Source: Blastocladiella emersonii ATCC 22665
Lineage: Eukaryota > Blastocladiomycota > Blastocladiomycetes > Blastocladiales > Blastocladiaceae
Length of the DNA stretch: 64,000 bases
Direction: 5' to 3'
Assembly: GCA_025594325.1 (NCBI GenBank)
Contig: JANHCV010000016.1
Coordinates: 62,001 to 126,000 of the forward strand
Positions 51,268 to 62,500 of this stretch are shown here, in pieces (positions within the stretch are counted from its first letter, which is position 1; every line of letters starts with the position of its first letter). The position numbers were made by a program, and so were the translations under genes. The notes beneath the pieces are model-generated. The model was given only the letters and a program-made list of their open reading frames with translations. It was not told the DNA's origin and did no database searches.

Positions 51268-54216
51268 CTACTCGTCCTCCTCCACGACCAAACTGAACCG
51301 CGGCGGCCCGCTGCCCGCGATCCCGCCTGACGGCGCTGCTCCGCCGGACGTGACTCGCCCGCCCTGCGGGCTGATTGGCGGGAGCCTCGCGTCCTCGCCG
51401 CCGCTGCCGCCGTCCATCTCGTCGTCGTCCTCGCTGAGCCCGTGAAGCATCGCGACCGACGCCTGGCCCATCCCGCCGCCCGCGCGCCCGGCCCCACCAC
51501 CGCCGCCCGACGCGTCGCCGCCATTCATCCCCGCGAGCCCCGCTGCGCCACCTGACGAGCTCGCCGAATCCCCACCGCCACCAGCGCCATCAGCCGCGCG
51601 CTCGGGGAACCGCGACCGCAGCTCGGCGTCGAGCGGGCGCGCGTGGATCTTGCGCACGGCGTCGTCGACCGTGAGCGCGGCCTCGACGCGGCCCGTGGCC
51701 ACGGCCGCCGAGCTCGCGGCGCCGCCCGGCCGGATGACCGTGGGCCGCGCGCGGGCCGCGGCCGAGTCGGGGTCATCGCTCGCGCCAGAGGTCGCCGCAC
51801 CGACGCCGCCCGACGACTGCACGCGCGCCGTGAGCGAGCCCGCGACGGGCGTCGGGTCTATGGGCACGTACAGGGCGTCGGCGGTCGCGACGGGGTCCGC
51901 GGCGGACGCGGGTGTACCAGACGCGGAGAGCATTGCGAAGGCGACCGAGGCCGCGGACGCGGGCGTCGCGCCGCGGCTTGCTGTCGACCCGGCGATGCGC
52001 TGCTTCGCGACCAGTTTGCCGCCGAGCGGCGTGTTTGCGCCACTGGCCGTGCGCGTCGTGGCCCCCGGCGTGGACGAGCGGCCGCCGCCCGCGGTGGAGG
52101 GCGTCGCGAGGAAGGACTTGCTGCCGGCCTGCGACGTCCGTGTTGGCGAGCCGAGTGGAGACGGCTGCTGCCGCGAGCGCGGTGAGCCGGCGCGGCCCGA
52201 CGGCGACGTCGCGAGCGCGGATCGTTGCCGGCCCGCGGACCCGAGGCGGTCGTCGCGCGAGCGTGCGCCGGCACTGCCCTGTCGCTCCTTGCCCGCCGGT
52301 TGTTGCGGCTCAGAGGTCTCGGAGCTATACGATGTGAGGTGAGTCCATACGGCCGATACATGAGCGCGTTGAATGCAACGTACAGTCCCAGCCCCGTCGA
52401 CGCCGAGGCGCCGAGATCGCGCGTCGAGGCGCCCGCGCTGCCGCTCCCACTCGACGTCGACTCCTCTCCACCCGCAGTCTTGCTCTCCGTGGCCGCAGCA
52501 GTCGCCGCCGCGGCCGCCGCAGCGGCGGCGCTCTGCTCTGGCGTCATGGGCATCTCGTCTCGCCCGCGGGCGGGCGTGCGCACCGGTCGGCCGCGGAGCC
52601 GCACGGCGTTGCGGCGGAGGTATCTGACCTGCTCGCGGTTGAGTTCGCGGTAGTAGGTGTCGGGCTTGGACGAGAAGAAGTCGAAGAAGGTCGACCCGAG
52701 GTGCTCCTTGACCACGTCCGCGACGGCCGGCGTCGTGTCGCACAGGTAGTGCAGCAGGCCCGACGCGTGGCGCTGTGTGTCCGGGTGCTTGACGTTGGCG
52801 ATGGCCATGACGAGGCCCATGAGCGCGCCCGCCGCGACCATGCGCTCGCACAGCGCTGGCGACATGGCGGCCATCGACCCGAGCAGGCGCGCCGCGTACG
52901 CTTGTTGGATGTACAGGTGCGTGAAGTTCTCGGTGGGTGGAAGCGTCGCGAGGTCGTTCTTGCCCGCGGGCCCGCCGGCGGCGGCCGCAGCGGCTGCGGC
53001 GACGACGGTCGCGGCCGAGTTGCCGTTCCGGTCGAGCGCGAGCGCGCGGAGCCGGCCCACGCGCTTGCCGCGGGACATGACCTGGGTCGGCCCGTGGTCG
53101 TCGGCGTCGCCGTCCTCGATGGCCATCTGCAGCACGTCGACGAGCGCGGCGATGATGGCCTCCTGCAGGTTGTCGCGCGGGAGGAGCTCGCGCAAGAGTT
53201 CGAAGGCCTCGTGCTGCAGGGCGAGCTGGTTGGACTTGAGAAGCGACAGCGTGGCCTCGACGATACTGACGTGAATGGTCGGGATCGACGGTAGCAGCGA
53301 GCGGAGCGCCTGCCCCGCCATCTGCTGTGCGACAAGTGACGACGGCGAGGTGAGGAGCGCAAGAAGCGCCTTGTACACGGCCATGAGGTACTTGGGGTTG
53401 CCCGTGCCGAGCTCCTGCATCAGGTGCCGCGCGTAGTCCTGGGTCAGGTCGAAGCGCGACCGCGCGAGGCACTCGGAGACGGCGCGGATGCCCTGGCACT
53501 CGCAGATGAACTCCTTGTGCCGCCGGCCCGCGCTTGCGATGTGGATCAGCAGGCACAGCGCGTTGGCCTTGTCTCGCTATTCATCGGTTACGGTGAGCGG
53601 GTGTGAAAAATACGGGCGATGAGAGAAGAGGTACCTCCTTGACCTGGGGCAGCGAGATCATCTCGAGCAGCGTGAGCGCGCCACCGATCTCGAGAAACTC
53701 GCTGAGGTACCGCGTGCCGCCCGAGGCCGAGAGGAAGATACCGATGGCCTCCATCTGGACCGCGAGGTTGTAGTTGAGCAGGTAGGTGAGGCGCAGCCAC
53801 GCCGTGACGCGGGTCAGGAACAGCGACGCGCCGAGGCCGAGCTCGCGCTCCAGCTGCGGGCCCGTCATGTGCTTGCAGTTTTCGACAAAGTCCTCGAGCA
53901 GGCGTTCGCGGACGCGGCGGGATCCCTAGTTTCACTTTGCAGTGAGTTCATTCATCGTGACAGTGGTGCAACGAGCTCATACGCGGTCCCACGACGAAGC
54001 AATCTTCATGTAGTCGACCGAGCTCTGGCGCTGGCCGTTGCGGGGCGGCAGCCGCGCCGTGTCCCAAGGCGACGGCTGCGCGGCGCCGAGCGCGCGGCGC
54101 GGGCTCGTCGCGGACCCGGGCCCGCCATAGAGGCGCGAGGACGGGACGGGGTCCTTGACCGAGAACTGCTGCACGATCTCCTGCGTGCCGTGGTGGCTGA
54201 GCCGGAGGAGTGCCAT
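51268..54216 (-). CDS. ARMH1: Armadillo-like helical domain protein (ARMH1 type)
   Basis: Four exons: 54216-53983, 53925-53635, 53576-52384, 52324-51268 (introns 57-59 bp, phases 0, 0, 2); 924 residues. Exons 1-3 match the ARMH1 (C1orf228) pattern along its length: ASSWDR|GSRRVRERLLEDFVE, LERELGLGASLFLTRVTAWL RLTYLL in two adjacent blocks, IGIFLSASGGTRYLSEFLEI, ICECQGIRAVSECLA, GTGNPKYLMAVYKALLALL, and HASGLLHYLCDTTPAVADVV. The C-terminal ~350 residues are Ser/Ala/Gly-rich disorder absent from the ~440-aa animal protein. The function of ARMH1 is unknown; it lies next to IFT57 and near LRRCC1, which suggests a flagellar role (inference). Confidence 0.83.
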
Positions 54217-54661
54217 TGCGTTAGGTGTTACATGTGTGTGCGTGTGCGATCATCGGCAGTCGGTCCGTCGAGGTGGGGCAACGTGAGCGAGTCGACGCGT
54301 GTCGCGGCGCGTGCGTGTCTCGCAGCGTGTCTCGCACGGGGTGCGCCACAGCGTGACGGCGCTCCCGTCCGTCATCGGTTCCCGATCGCAGCGGGGTGGG
54401 TCACGTTGAGTCATCGGCGATGCGGGCCGGTTTTCGCGCCGGTCGGTCGGTGCGCGGCGATTGGGCGGCGGTCAGGTGGCCAGTTCCGATCAACAAATTT
54501 CGATCGAAACCGGTTTTCGGGGAGCGCCGGAACCGCATGGCAGGAGTCTCGCGGCCGAGGCCAGCCGAGAGGCAGCCGAGGGCGGCCCGCCTACAAAGGC
54601 CGGCACTGCCCCGGCACCCCCGCTCCCTGCCCTCTACCAGACCTTACTGGATTTGATCATC

Positions 54662-55409
54662 ATGTCGGCTGTCAACGGTGCCAAGCTCTTCAAGACCCGC
54701 TGCGCTCAGTGCCACACTGTCGAGGCTGTTCGTGTCGCCGTCTCCTCTGCCGCCCCCGATCGTGGCGCGCGCGTCGTTGCCGTCGTCGTGGCCGCGGCAC
54801 TCGTCCCGCGTGTGCGCCGAGCTCGCACACCGCGCGGGTGCCCATCGGCTGCGACTGCGCCGCCGTGCTCGCCGCGATCGGAGGTACCCCCGCTCGCGAT
54901 CTTCTCGCTGACCGACCGCCTCGCACGCACATCGTAGGGTGCCCCCCACAAGGTCGGCCCCAACCTCCACGGCCTTTTCGGCCGCAAGTCGGGCACCCAG
55001 CCCGGCTACGCCTACACCGCCGCCAACCAGAACCGCGGTGTCATCTGGGACGACAAGACCCTCTTCGACTACCTCGAGAACCCCAAGAAGTACATCCCCG
55101 GCACCAAGATGGCGTTCGCCGGTTTCAAGAAGGCCGGTGACCGCAACGGTGCGTCTCGCTCGCTCGCTCGTCGTGTCGTGTGCGCGGTCGTGGCGGTTGT
55201 GTCGACGGTGTGGCCCAGCACTCCCGGCGGTTGTTATGGCTCTGCACCGGGCCACATGACGCTGCGCCGGATGCCGGGCCCACGCTGTCGCCACGCTCGC
55301 TGCAGCGGCACCGACGTCACCTCCCCGCCTTCCCGAACAACCCGCTGACCCTGTCCACCGCGTGAATTCTCTAGACGTCATCGCCTACCTCAAGGAGTCG
55401 ACTGCCTAA
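54662..55409 (+). CDS. CYCS: Cytochrome c
   Basis: Three exons (54662-54727, 54938-55148, 55375-55409) encode 103 residues. Introns of 210 and 226 bp are the longest in the window. The haem-attachment motif CAQCHT is in exon 1, [15 protein letters not shown] in exon 2, and the axial Met lies in PGTKMAFAG. The third exon completes [11 protein letters not shown]. It is a mitochondrial intermembrane-space electron carrier between complexes III and IV. Codon bias is extreme (almost all C/G third positions), consistent with high expression. Donors are GTTCGT and GTGCGT. Divergent from ARMH1 (445-bp gap). Confidence 0.97.
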
Positions 55410-55601
55410 GCGCTCCCTCGTCGCTCGACTTCGGTTACCCCACTTTGACCGTGCCCGGCTGCGCGTGCGCCCGCTCTATACAGTGCGTTAGGAGTGTGCG
55501 TCCGTGATCCTCGTGCGGGCCAACCCATGTTCATATTCTTTGCTCTCCTCGATACATAGTGATTTCTCTTCGACCTGTCTCTCCGTCTCGTCTCGTCTCC
55601 C

Positions 55602-57046
55602 CTACATGACCATGAACAGCTGGCTGAGCGTCGGCGAGTCGTTGGCGCCCGTGACGAGGTTGGCCTTGGTGCGGATGCGCCCGTTGAGCAGCGTGTGCTC
55701 GAGCACGCCTGTGCGCACATCCATGGCCTTGATCTCGGCCTTGAGCCGCGTCAGCGCGCTCTTGATGTTGAGCAGCGGCTTGCTGTCGGTCATGCCGCTG
55801 CCGAGGTCGTCCATCTGCGCCTTGATGGCGTCGAGCTCGCCCGTGACCGCCGCCAGCTCGCCCGCCGCCGCCGAGATCGCCTCGCTCGTCTCGGCGTACT
55901 TTTGCTTGAGCGCCGTCAGCCCGCTCTGCACGCCCTTGAACGCGTCGACGACCGGGTCGAGCTGCGTGTTGACGTACGCCTCGCGCGCACGCAGCTTCTC
56001 GAGCGACTGCTCGAGGTCCGCCGCCACCGCCGCCAGCTGCGCCTTGGCCGGCTCCCACGCGTCGCCGATCGCCGCCTGGTGCCCGACCAGCGTCGACACG
56101 TGCAGCCGCCAGTGCTTGTGGTCGTTGGCCAGCACCACGCGCAGCTGCGGCGTCACCCGCTCCACCTCGGCCCGCCACGCCGCCGGGTCCGCGCACAGCC
56201 CGCCCGCCGTAGAACGGCCCAGGTACGCGCGGCTACCGCCGCCCATGGGAGCGGCTGTCGTGGGCCGCAGCGGCGGACTCCCCGCGGCACCCGCGAGCGG
56301 GCTCGCCGTCGTGCGCCGGTTCAGGATCCCCGCCAGCACGTCGTCCGCGTCCTCGTTCTCGCTCCCCTCGTTGTCGTCGAAGAACATGGCCTCCTCGACG
56401 TCGTCCATGCGCACCTCGGCGTGGTCGTCGGCCTCGGCCTCCTCGAACTGCCTGTGGGTTGCGGGCGGAGCGGTGAGTTTGGCTCGTGGCGAGTTGGGCG
56501 GGGAGGGAGTGAGCGAAACGTACTCGGTCTGCTCGAACACGGGCCGCAGGAACTTGAACCCCGTCGCCTTGAGCGCGCGGTCCGCCATGACCATGAGCGC
56601 AGCGAGCACCGCCTCGCCGTGGCCCGCACGCAGCTTGGCCGGGCTGTAATCGCCTTGCACGCCAGCGTTGCGCAGCACGACACCTACACGGTCCACGCGC
56701 GTCAGTTGGCCTGCTTCTCACATCGAGAACGTTAGTAGGACGCGTACCGACGTTGGTCGCCGCGACATTCGGGTCGTCCAGCTCGGACGGCGCCGCGAAC
56801 GCGTCGCCGCACAGCCCCGCGAGCCACGCGAACAGCGCGTAGAAGTAGTTGAGCTGGAACGTCACATTGGCGTGCGGCTGCGCAAAGAACTGCGGGTCGA
56901 GCTGCTTGAAGCCCCTGAAGCGCGGTACGTCGGGTCAGGGCGCGATTCGACGACACGAGGGTAACGCAAGGATGGCGGGCGTACTTGGCCGCGCAAAAGT
57001 TGCGGCTGTAGCTGAGAAGTCGCAGGCGGTCGAGCAGCGCATCCAT
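55602..57046 (-). CDS. IFT57: Intraflagellar transport protein IFT57
   Basis: Four exons: 57046-56985, 56914-56748, 56683-56524, 56451-55602 (introns 64-72 bp, donors GTACGC/GTACGT, phases 2, 1, 2); 412 residues versus 429 in human. The N-terminal CH-like domain reads MDALLDRLRLLSYSRNF, QFFAQPHANVTFQLNYFYAL, ELDDPNVAATNVG; then YSPAKLRAGHGEAVLAALMV and ALKATGFKFLRPVFEQTE, all IFT57 signatures. An acidic hinge and a C-terminal coiled coil (~200-390) follow. IFT57 is a peripheral IFT-B subunit that pairs with IFT20 and links to kinesin-II. Its presence implies a motile or assembled flagellum in the life cycle. Confidence 0.95.
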
Positions 57047-57840
57047 GGTTGTGTGTTTGCGTGAGGTGGCGAGGGAGAGGAGAGAGCGGCTCGAAAGCGC
57101 GTCTCTCGAAGCGGTTCAGCGGCCCACGTGCGCGAGGAGCGACGCGTTGCGCCACACCCGGCGCTCCCGTTGCTCCTCGCGTCCTCCTGGACCGAATGCG
57201 TCGATGCACCCGGGTCCGACTTGCTGCAAACTGACCGTTCTGGATGTGCACGCCCGTTGAACTCGAAAGAGAGTTGATCCCTTGAAAGCGCTGAGCGTCA
57301 AATGATTGAAGAAGGGCCTGGAGCTTCTACGACGATGCCAGCTGACCTTCGAGCTTGGCACGAGAAGGGACCATCCTCCCAAACTGTCGCACTCCGTGGG
57401 TCCGATGCCCTGGAGTCGATCACCTCGAAACTCGCCAGGCGCTTCGCGTGCTTGTGCGCCACCGCCGCCACTCGCCGTTGGGCGCCAAGCATAAAACGTC
57501 AAGTGCTTCCAGCGCGTGAAACTCGCCACTGGATTGCTCGCGTCCCGTCCCAAGGAAGAAATTTGCGGCGGCACACCAGAATCGAGCGTTTTACGTGTGT
57601 CGACTCGGGCCAAGTCCCTGGGCCAGCGAAGGGGAGTCGCTTGAACAGCGCCGCCGCCGCCGCCGCCGCCACCATCTCATTGTGCCGACGAGAGCGAGTG
57701 CAGGTGGTCGCCCCAACACACCGCCAAGAAGGGGAGGAGATGGAGGAGGAAAAGTGTTGCAATGCGAATAAAGTGCGCGTCCGCCCGCGCTCCACCGCTG
57801 CACGTCGTACCCTCGTCTGAGCCTGCAAAACACATCCACC
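57047..57840. other. Intergenic, no gene seen
   Basis: About 800 bp between divergent genes. Holds a GCGTTGCGCCACACC word (57145) that also occurs in both inner extensions of the inverted repeat. The polypurine stretch at 57725-57755 precedes the next gene. Confidence 0.45.
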
Positions 57841-58650
57841 ATGACCATCTTCTCGTCCAACGACTACTCTTCCCGCGCCCTCACCGCGGCGTATGCCGGC
57901 GAGCCGGTGGCGGTCGTCGGGCCGCAGCACGTGCAGACGAGTGGCCCTGTCGACTTGGCCATCAACGTGATCAAGGACGCGACCGAGTCCATCGAGTTCC
58001 TCGGCCACCATTGGTCCGTCGTCATGCCGGTGACCAACAAGGCGACGAGGGTCGTCGACTACAAGATGGTCGGCCACACGCCCATTAGCACGGCGCACCT
58101 CGTCATCGGCGACACGCTGCGCAACGAGCCGCTGGCGGCCATGTACCTCGAGTCCAACTCTTTCATCGACCGCACCGCGCAGGTGATCCGCACCGCGGAC
58201 AAGGTCCCCGAGTGGGTCGTGCAGAACTTCCCCGACTCGTTCATGCGCGAGATCGCGGGGCTCGCGCCTGGCGCTATCCAGGCGAACCCTGGCAACTACA
58301 AGGACGAGGACCCAAACGCGCTCCCTTGCTACGGCGGCAGCACGGCGGTGGGCGCGACGGCCATGCGCATCATGCAGGTCAAGCTCAAGTACGGCCTGTT
58401 CGGGATCACGGTCAAGGCCAAGACAACAGGCGGAGCGCTCATCGTTGGCAAGGGCAGCCAGAGCAAGCTGCACTTTTTCCTTGGCCACCCTAAGGAGGGC
58501 GGAGAGCTCATTGCTCGCGCCGAGTCCAAGAAGCGGTTTGATCTTACCAAGCTGATCAACGTGTCGATCGCCCCGGGCATCGACGTGGCGGCGGTGCTCT
58601 GTATCGTTGGTTCGGTGAAGCGAATGATGGACTGTGTGATCCCCGAGTGA
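57841..58650 (+). CDS. LOR-like protein, intact paralogue of the 4519 pseudogene
   Basis: Intronless, 269 residues starting MTIFSSNDYSSRALTAAY, without the MGN myristoylation start of the cluster genes. The C-terminal half shows FFLGHPKEGGELIARA and VSIAPGIDVAAVLCIVGSV, aligning with VYSGHPKAGGLLLARV and VDVAPGVDLAAVA of the 757 gene, so it belongs to the same superfamily through its terminal strand-helix unit. The N-terminal half (VGPQHVQTSGPVDLAINVIK, IDRTAQVIRTADKVPEWVVQ) is shared only with the pseudogene. It encodes no obvious catalytic residues. The copia element begins within ~0.5 kb downstream. Confidence 0.78.
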   Translation: MTIFSSNDYSSRALTAAYAGEPVAVVGPQHVQTSGPVDLAINVIKDATESIEFLGHHWSVVMPVTNKATRVVDYKMVGHTPISTAHLVIGDTLRNEPLAAMYLESNSFIDRTAQVIRTADKVPEWVVQNFPDSFMREIAGLAPGAIQANPGNYKDEDPNALPCYGGSTAVGATAMRIMQVKLKYGLFGITVKAKTTGGALIVGKGSQSKLHFFLGHPKEGGELIARAESKKRFDLTKLINVSIAPGIDVAAVLCIVGSVKRMMDCVIPE

Positions 58651-59141
58651 GAATACATCCCACCTTTGCGCATTACAAATCTATCACATTCGCGCCTTTC
58701 TTTCAGCAAAAAAGAGGTCTCAGGGGAAAAACTTGAAGGACTCATTGCGAGACGCGTTGCGAAATCACGTGGTCCATGGAGTGATCCGCAATGTGATCCG
58801 CGATGCGCAGGCAGCACTGCGACACGCGAAGCCCTCTAGTCGGGAGGTCATCGTTGAGCGGAGTTTCACGCCGGGAATATAGTATCTGCTGTAGTGGGGC
58901 GTGCGTGCGAGACATGCGAGACACGCACGCGTCAAGGTCAGGTGTGGATCACGCCACCCACCGACGCCGCCTCCCACGCCTCCGCCGCGGCCCAACGCGC
59001 GGCGCACTCTCGCGCTTGGTTCCTGTTCAAGGATGAATGAAGCTGTTCCTGTTTGATACACTGGTTGATTTCCCCTGCAATACCATCCTGTCGCAGTACG
59101 TCGCGTGTATCCCGCTTCCCCCGTGCCTGAGTAGAATAGCA
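58651..59141. other. Possible 5' LTR end of the copia element and spacer
   Basis: It contains motif copy 3 (58751-58775). A copia LTR should end in CA just before a primer-binding site; ...ATAGCA at 59136-59141 fits, and TGCTGT near 58889 is a candidate 5' end. The second LTR is outside the window, so LTR limits are unproven. Confidence 0.3.
58751..58775 (+). repeat. ACGCGT/CACGTG motif, copy 3
   Basis: ACGCGT and CACGTG starts 14 bp apart as in copies 1 and 2, with one G missing before TCC. It lies 100 bp past the stop of the intact LOR-like gene, in the position that copy 2 occupies after the pseudogene, so it may be part of the ancestral duplicated unit. Confidence 0.5.
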
Positions 59142-59276
59142 GGTTATGAGCCCTGGTGCAGCCTCTCGCCGCAGCTCAAGAGGACGCAGGAGATGTCTTC
59201 AACGTAACCAGCAACCTCGAGCTGTCATGAGGACAGCAGGGGTAGAAGGCTCCGCCGGAAGGTGTAGAGCATGATG

Positions 59277-59461
59277 GTCGCTCGCCCCACGAGGGGGCTT
59301 GAGCACCAAAGCTCGCCCTTTGAGGGGGCTGGAGCACCAAGGAGCTTTGCTTGCCCCACGAGGGGGCTGGAGCACCAAGGAGCTTTGCTCGCCCCACGAG
59401 GGGGCTGGAGCACCAAGGAGATTTGCTTGCCCCTCGAGGGAGCTGGAGCACCAAGGAGATG
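59277..59461 (+). repeat. ~41-bp minisatellite in the copia leader
   Basis: About five imperfect copies of a unit containing CCCCACGAGGGGGCTGGAGC and CACCAAGGAG. The unit contains the inverted words CCCC and GGGG, so transcripts could fold into serial hairpins. Confidence 0.85.
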
Positions 59462-59508
59462 ACCATGGACAAGAAGCTGACCTGACATGGCGTCACGCGC
59501 GCTACCAG

Positions 59509-62500
59509 ATGACCGACGTCAACATGGACAAGCAGAACAAGGCCGACGCGGTCATTGCTGACCTCCTTGAGGGCAAGATTGACAAGCTGACCGCCTGCCT
59601 GCAGATTGTCAACCTGCAGATCGGTGACGCCATGTTCCAGTACTTCAACACGATCAACTCGGCGCCCGAGATCCCGCTGCGCCCACCGCCCGAGACGCCC
59701 ACCGGCAGCGGCAGCGGCAGCGGCCCGATTGTGGCGACCATTGACCCGCAGCTGGCGGCCAAGCTCAGCATGTCAGTTGACGAGTTCAAGAAGACGCGTG
59801 AGTCGCTCTTCGCGGCGTACATGCCAATCCCAGTCCCCAACCTCAAGATTGAGCGCATCCCGCCCTTCAAGCTCGAGATTGCCAAGCACGAGTCGATCGA
59901 GGGCATCAACTTTGACCCATGGGTCATCGACGTCGTAATGGCGGCCCGTGGCGCCGGCATTGCGTCGGCGCTTTTCTTCACGGAGACTGAGTGGATTGCC
60001 AAGACCGAGGGGACCAAGAACATGTTCGCGTCGCACGCAACGCAGCTGAACCTCGCCATCCGTGACTCGCTCCCCATTGGGCTCAAGGCTGCTGTCAACC
60101 ACAACGACCAGCCAATCAAGGTCATGCTCCAGATGTACCGCTACATGCAGCGTACCCACTCAGCCCAGATGCCCAAGCTCAAGCGCCAGCTCAATGCCAC
60201 CCAGTTTGACTCAACCAACCTCGACAACCTGCCCGCGTTCCTCGTGGACCTGCAGAACAAGATCATGCGCTACACCACCGCCATGGGGTCCGCCGAGGGT
60301 ACCCACAACATGGGCAGCAAGGCCGCCTTCTTCATGTTCCGCACCGAGGTGGGCATCAAGATCCCGGCCGCTTTCAACCCGACGATCACCGGTCTGTCGC
60401 CATTCATCTCGCTTGACAAGGAGCTCCAGAAGGCCAAGACCATGTTGGACATCCACAAGGTTGTCATCGAGTACTTTGCGCGCCATCGCCCAGCAATCAC
60501 CCACGCAGCCAACGCCACCATCTTGGCCAAGCATGCCAACGTGGTGGTGCAGCAGGCGTTCCTTGCCGACGATCGCCATACGGGTAACGGCAGCGACAAG
60601 GGCGGGCGCAACCGCAGGCGCAGGGGCGGCAAGGGTTGCGGCTGCAGCCATAGTCGCAGTTGCAGTCGCAGTCGCAGCCGCAGCCGTGATGGTGGCCACC
60701 GGGGCAGCTACCGCAGTCGTAGCCACACCCCCGACCGGCGCTCGCGGTACCGCAGCTGTAGCCGCAGCCACAACAGGCGCCGCAAGGTGATGTGCCTGTG
60801 CGGCCGGCCTCACGTAATTGACGGGTGCTGGCACGACCGCGACCGCAACATGGCCAAGTTCCTGGCGCCAGCGGGCTTCCAGATCAAGGAGGACATTGCG
60901 CGGGCGCACAAGGAGAAGCGCCGCGCGGGTGGCTTGCAAAAGGACGCGGCCTACGTGTGCATGGTTGACCTCAACAAGAACGAGATCACAGAGCACGCCC
61001 TGCTCACCACGATGCACGGCGACGGGTCCAAGCAGTCAACCTGGCTCCTCGACTCGGGCGCCAGCACGCACCTCTCGCCCTACAAGGACGACTTCACCTC
61101 GCTTACCAAGCTCAACACCCCTTGTTGCATTGCCGTGGGCAAGTCGCAGACGGCGGTGTACGGGACCCACATTGGCAAGGTTGAGATCCAGCCCCTTGAC
61201 GCTGAGGGTCGGCCCACCCGGATCATCCTACGTGACGTCCTGTACGCGCCTGACCTGGCGCGTCGCCTGATCAGCACAACGCAGCTGCAGCGTGACGGCG
61301 TGACGTCAACGTTCCCCGCCAACAAGACCACCTTCACGCTGGAGCTGGCACGTGGCCGCAAGATCAAGGGCGCGATCCATGGGCGCCTCCCGACGCTTGT
61401 GGGCGCGCTGCCCACTCGCGCGCAGGCGCGGGTGCCCGAGGCCGAGAAGGCCCACTTCCACCGCCCAACGGAGGAGTCGGCCATGATGGTCGCCAATCTT
61501 GGCATGTATGCGGGGCTGCACCCCGACGTCCGTTTCTGGGCGTGCCTGTCGGACAAGGACATGAAGAAGACCGTTGACAAGGAGCGCGCCGTGGCCGTCA
61601 AGGTCATGACCAAGATCAATGAGCAGTTGTTCGCTGATATGATTGGCAACGAGACCAACGCGCAGCACACGGCGCTGGTGGCGTGCGCGACTGTCCCCAA
61701 GGCCGGCGCGTGCGACGCCACGTTCCACACGTTTGCCAACACAACGCTCAACTACTCGCTGCAGCACGTCGCGCACGTGCGGCTTGGTCACCCAGGCGCC
61801 CACATCATCAAGGCGGTCCTTGCGGACCCGGCGTACAAGCTGGTCGACCTCGCCCGTCAATGCACTGGGAACCACAGCGACGAGGACGTGGGCGGCATCT
61901 GCGTGTTGTGCGTCACGGCCAATATCCAGCGCGGCCCGTTGGCGGGCCCCACAGGCGAGAAGACCAAGGCGCGCATCGAGTGCCTGCGCTTCAACCTCGC
62001 CATTGTCAACAAGGCCGCCATCAAGGACAAGACGTGCATCCTGCTCGTGCTCGACAACTACACGCGCAAGGCCTGGGCGTTTGCCCTCGAGGCCAAGTCC
62101 AACGCGCCTGAGTTCATCATGAAGCTCGTCAACCGCCTCGAGAACGAGACCGACACCACTGTCAAGCGGTTCCGCTCGGACAACGGCGGCGAGTTCAAGA
62201 ACAAGACGCTCACCGAGTGGGCCGCCGCCAAGGGCATCGAGTGGCATTTCTTGCCACCGGGTAACCACCACGCCAACAGGCGCATCGAGCGGCTGGTGCA
62301 GGACGTGACTGTCAAGGCCCACGCGTCGATCGCTGCCGCCGTTGACCTGCCTGAGACGTACTGGCCGTACGCGTTCACGGCCGCGTGTTTCGTCCGCAAC
62401 TGCCTCCCGAGCACTGCGCTTGAGCAGCCCAAGGGCCGCTACCACATCTTGCCGCACGAGGCGTGGTCGGGTGAGGCGCCGGATCTTGGCATCTTCCGCG

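Noticed and set aside
55440..55560. Possible tRNA-like sequence downstream of cytochrome c
   Set aside because: A box only partly matches, and anticodon and T stems do not pair.
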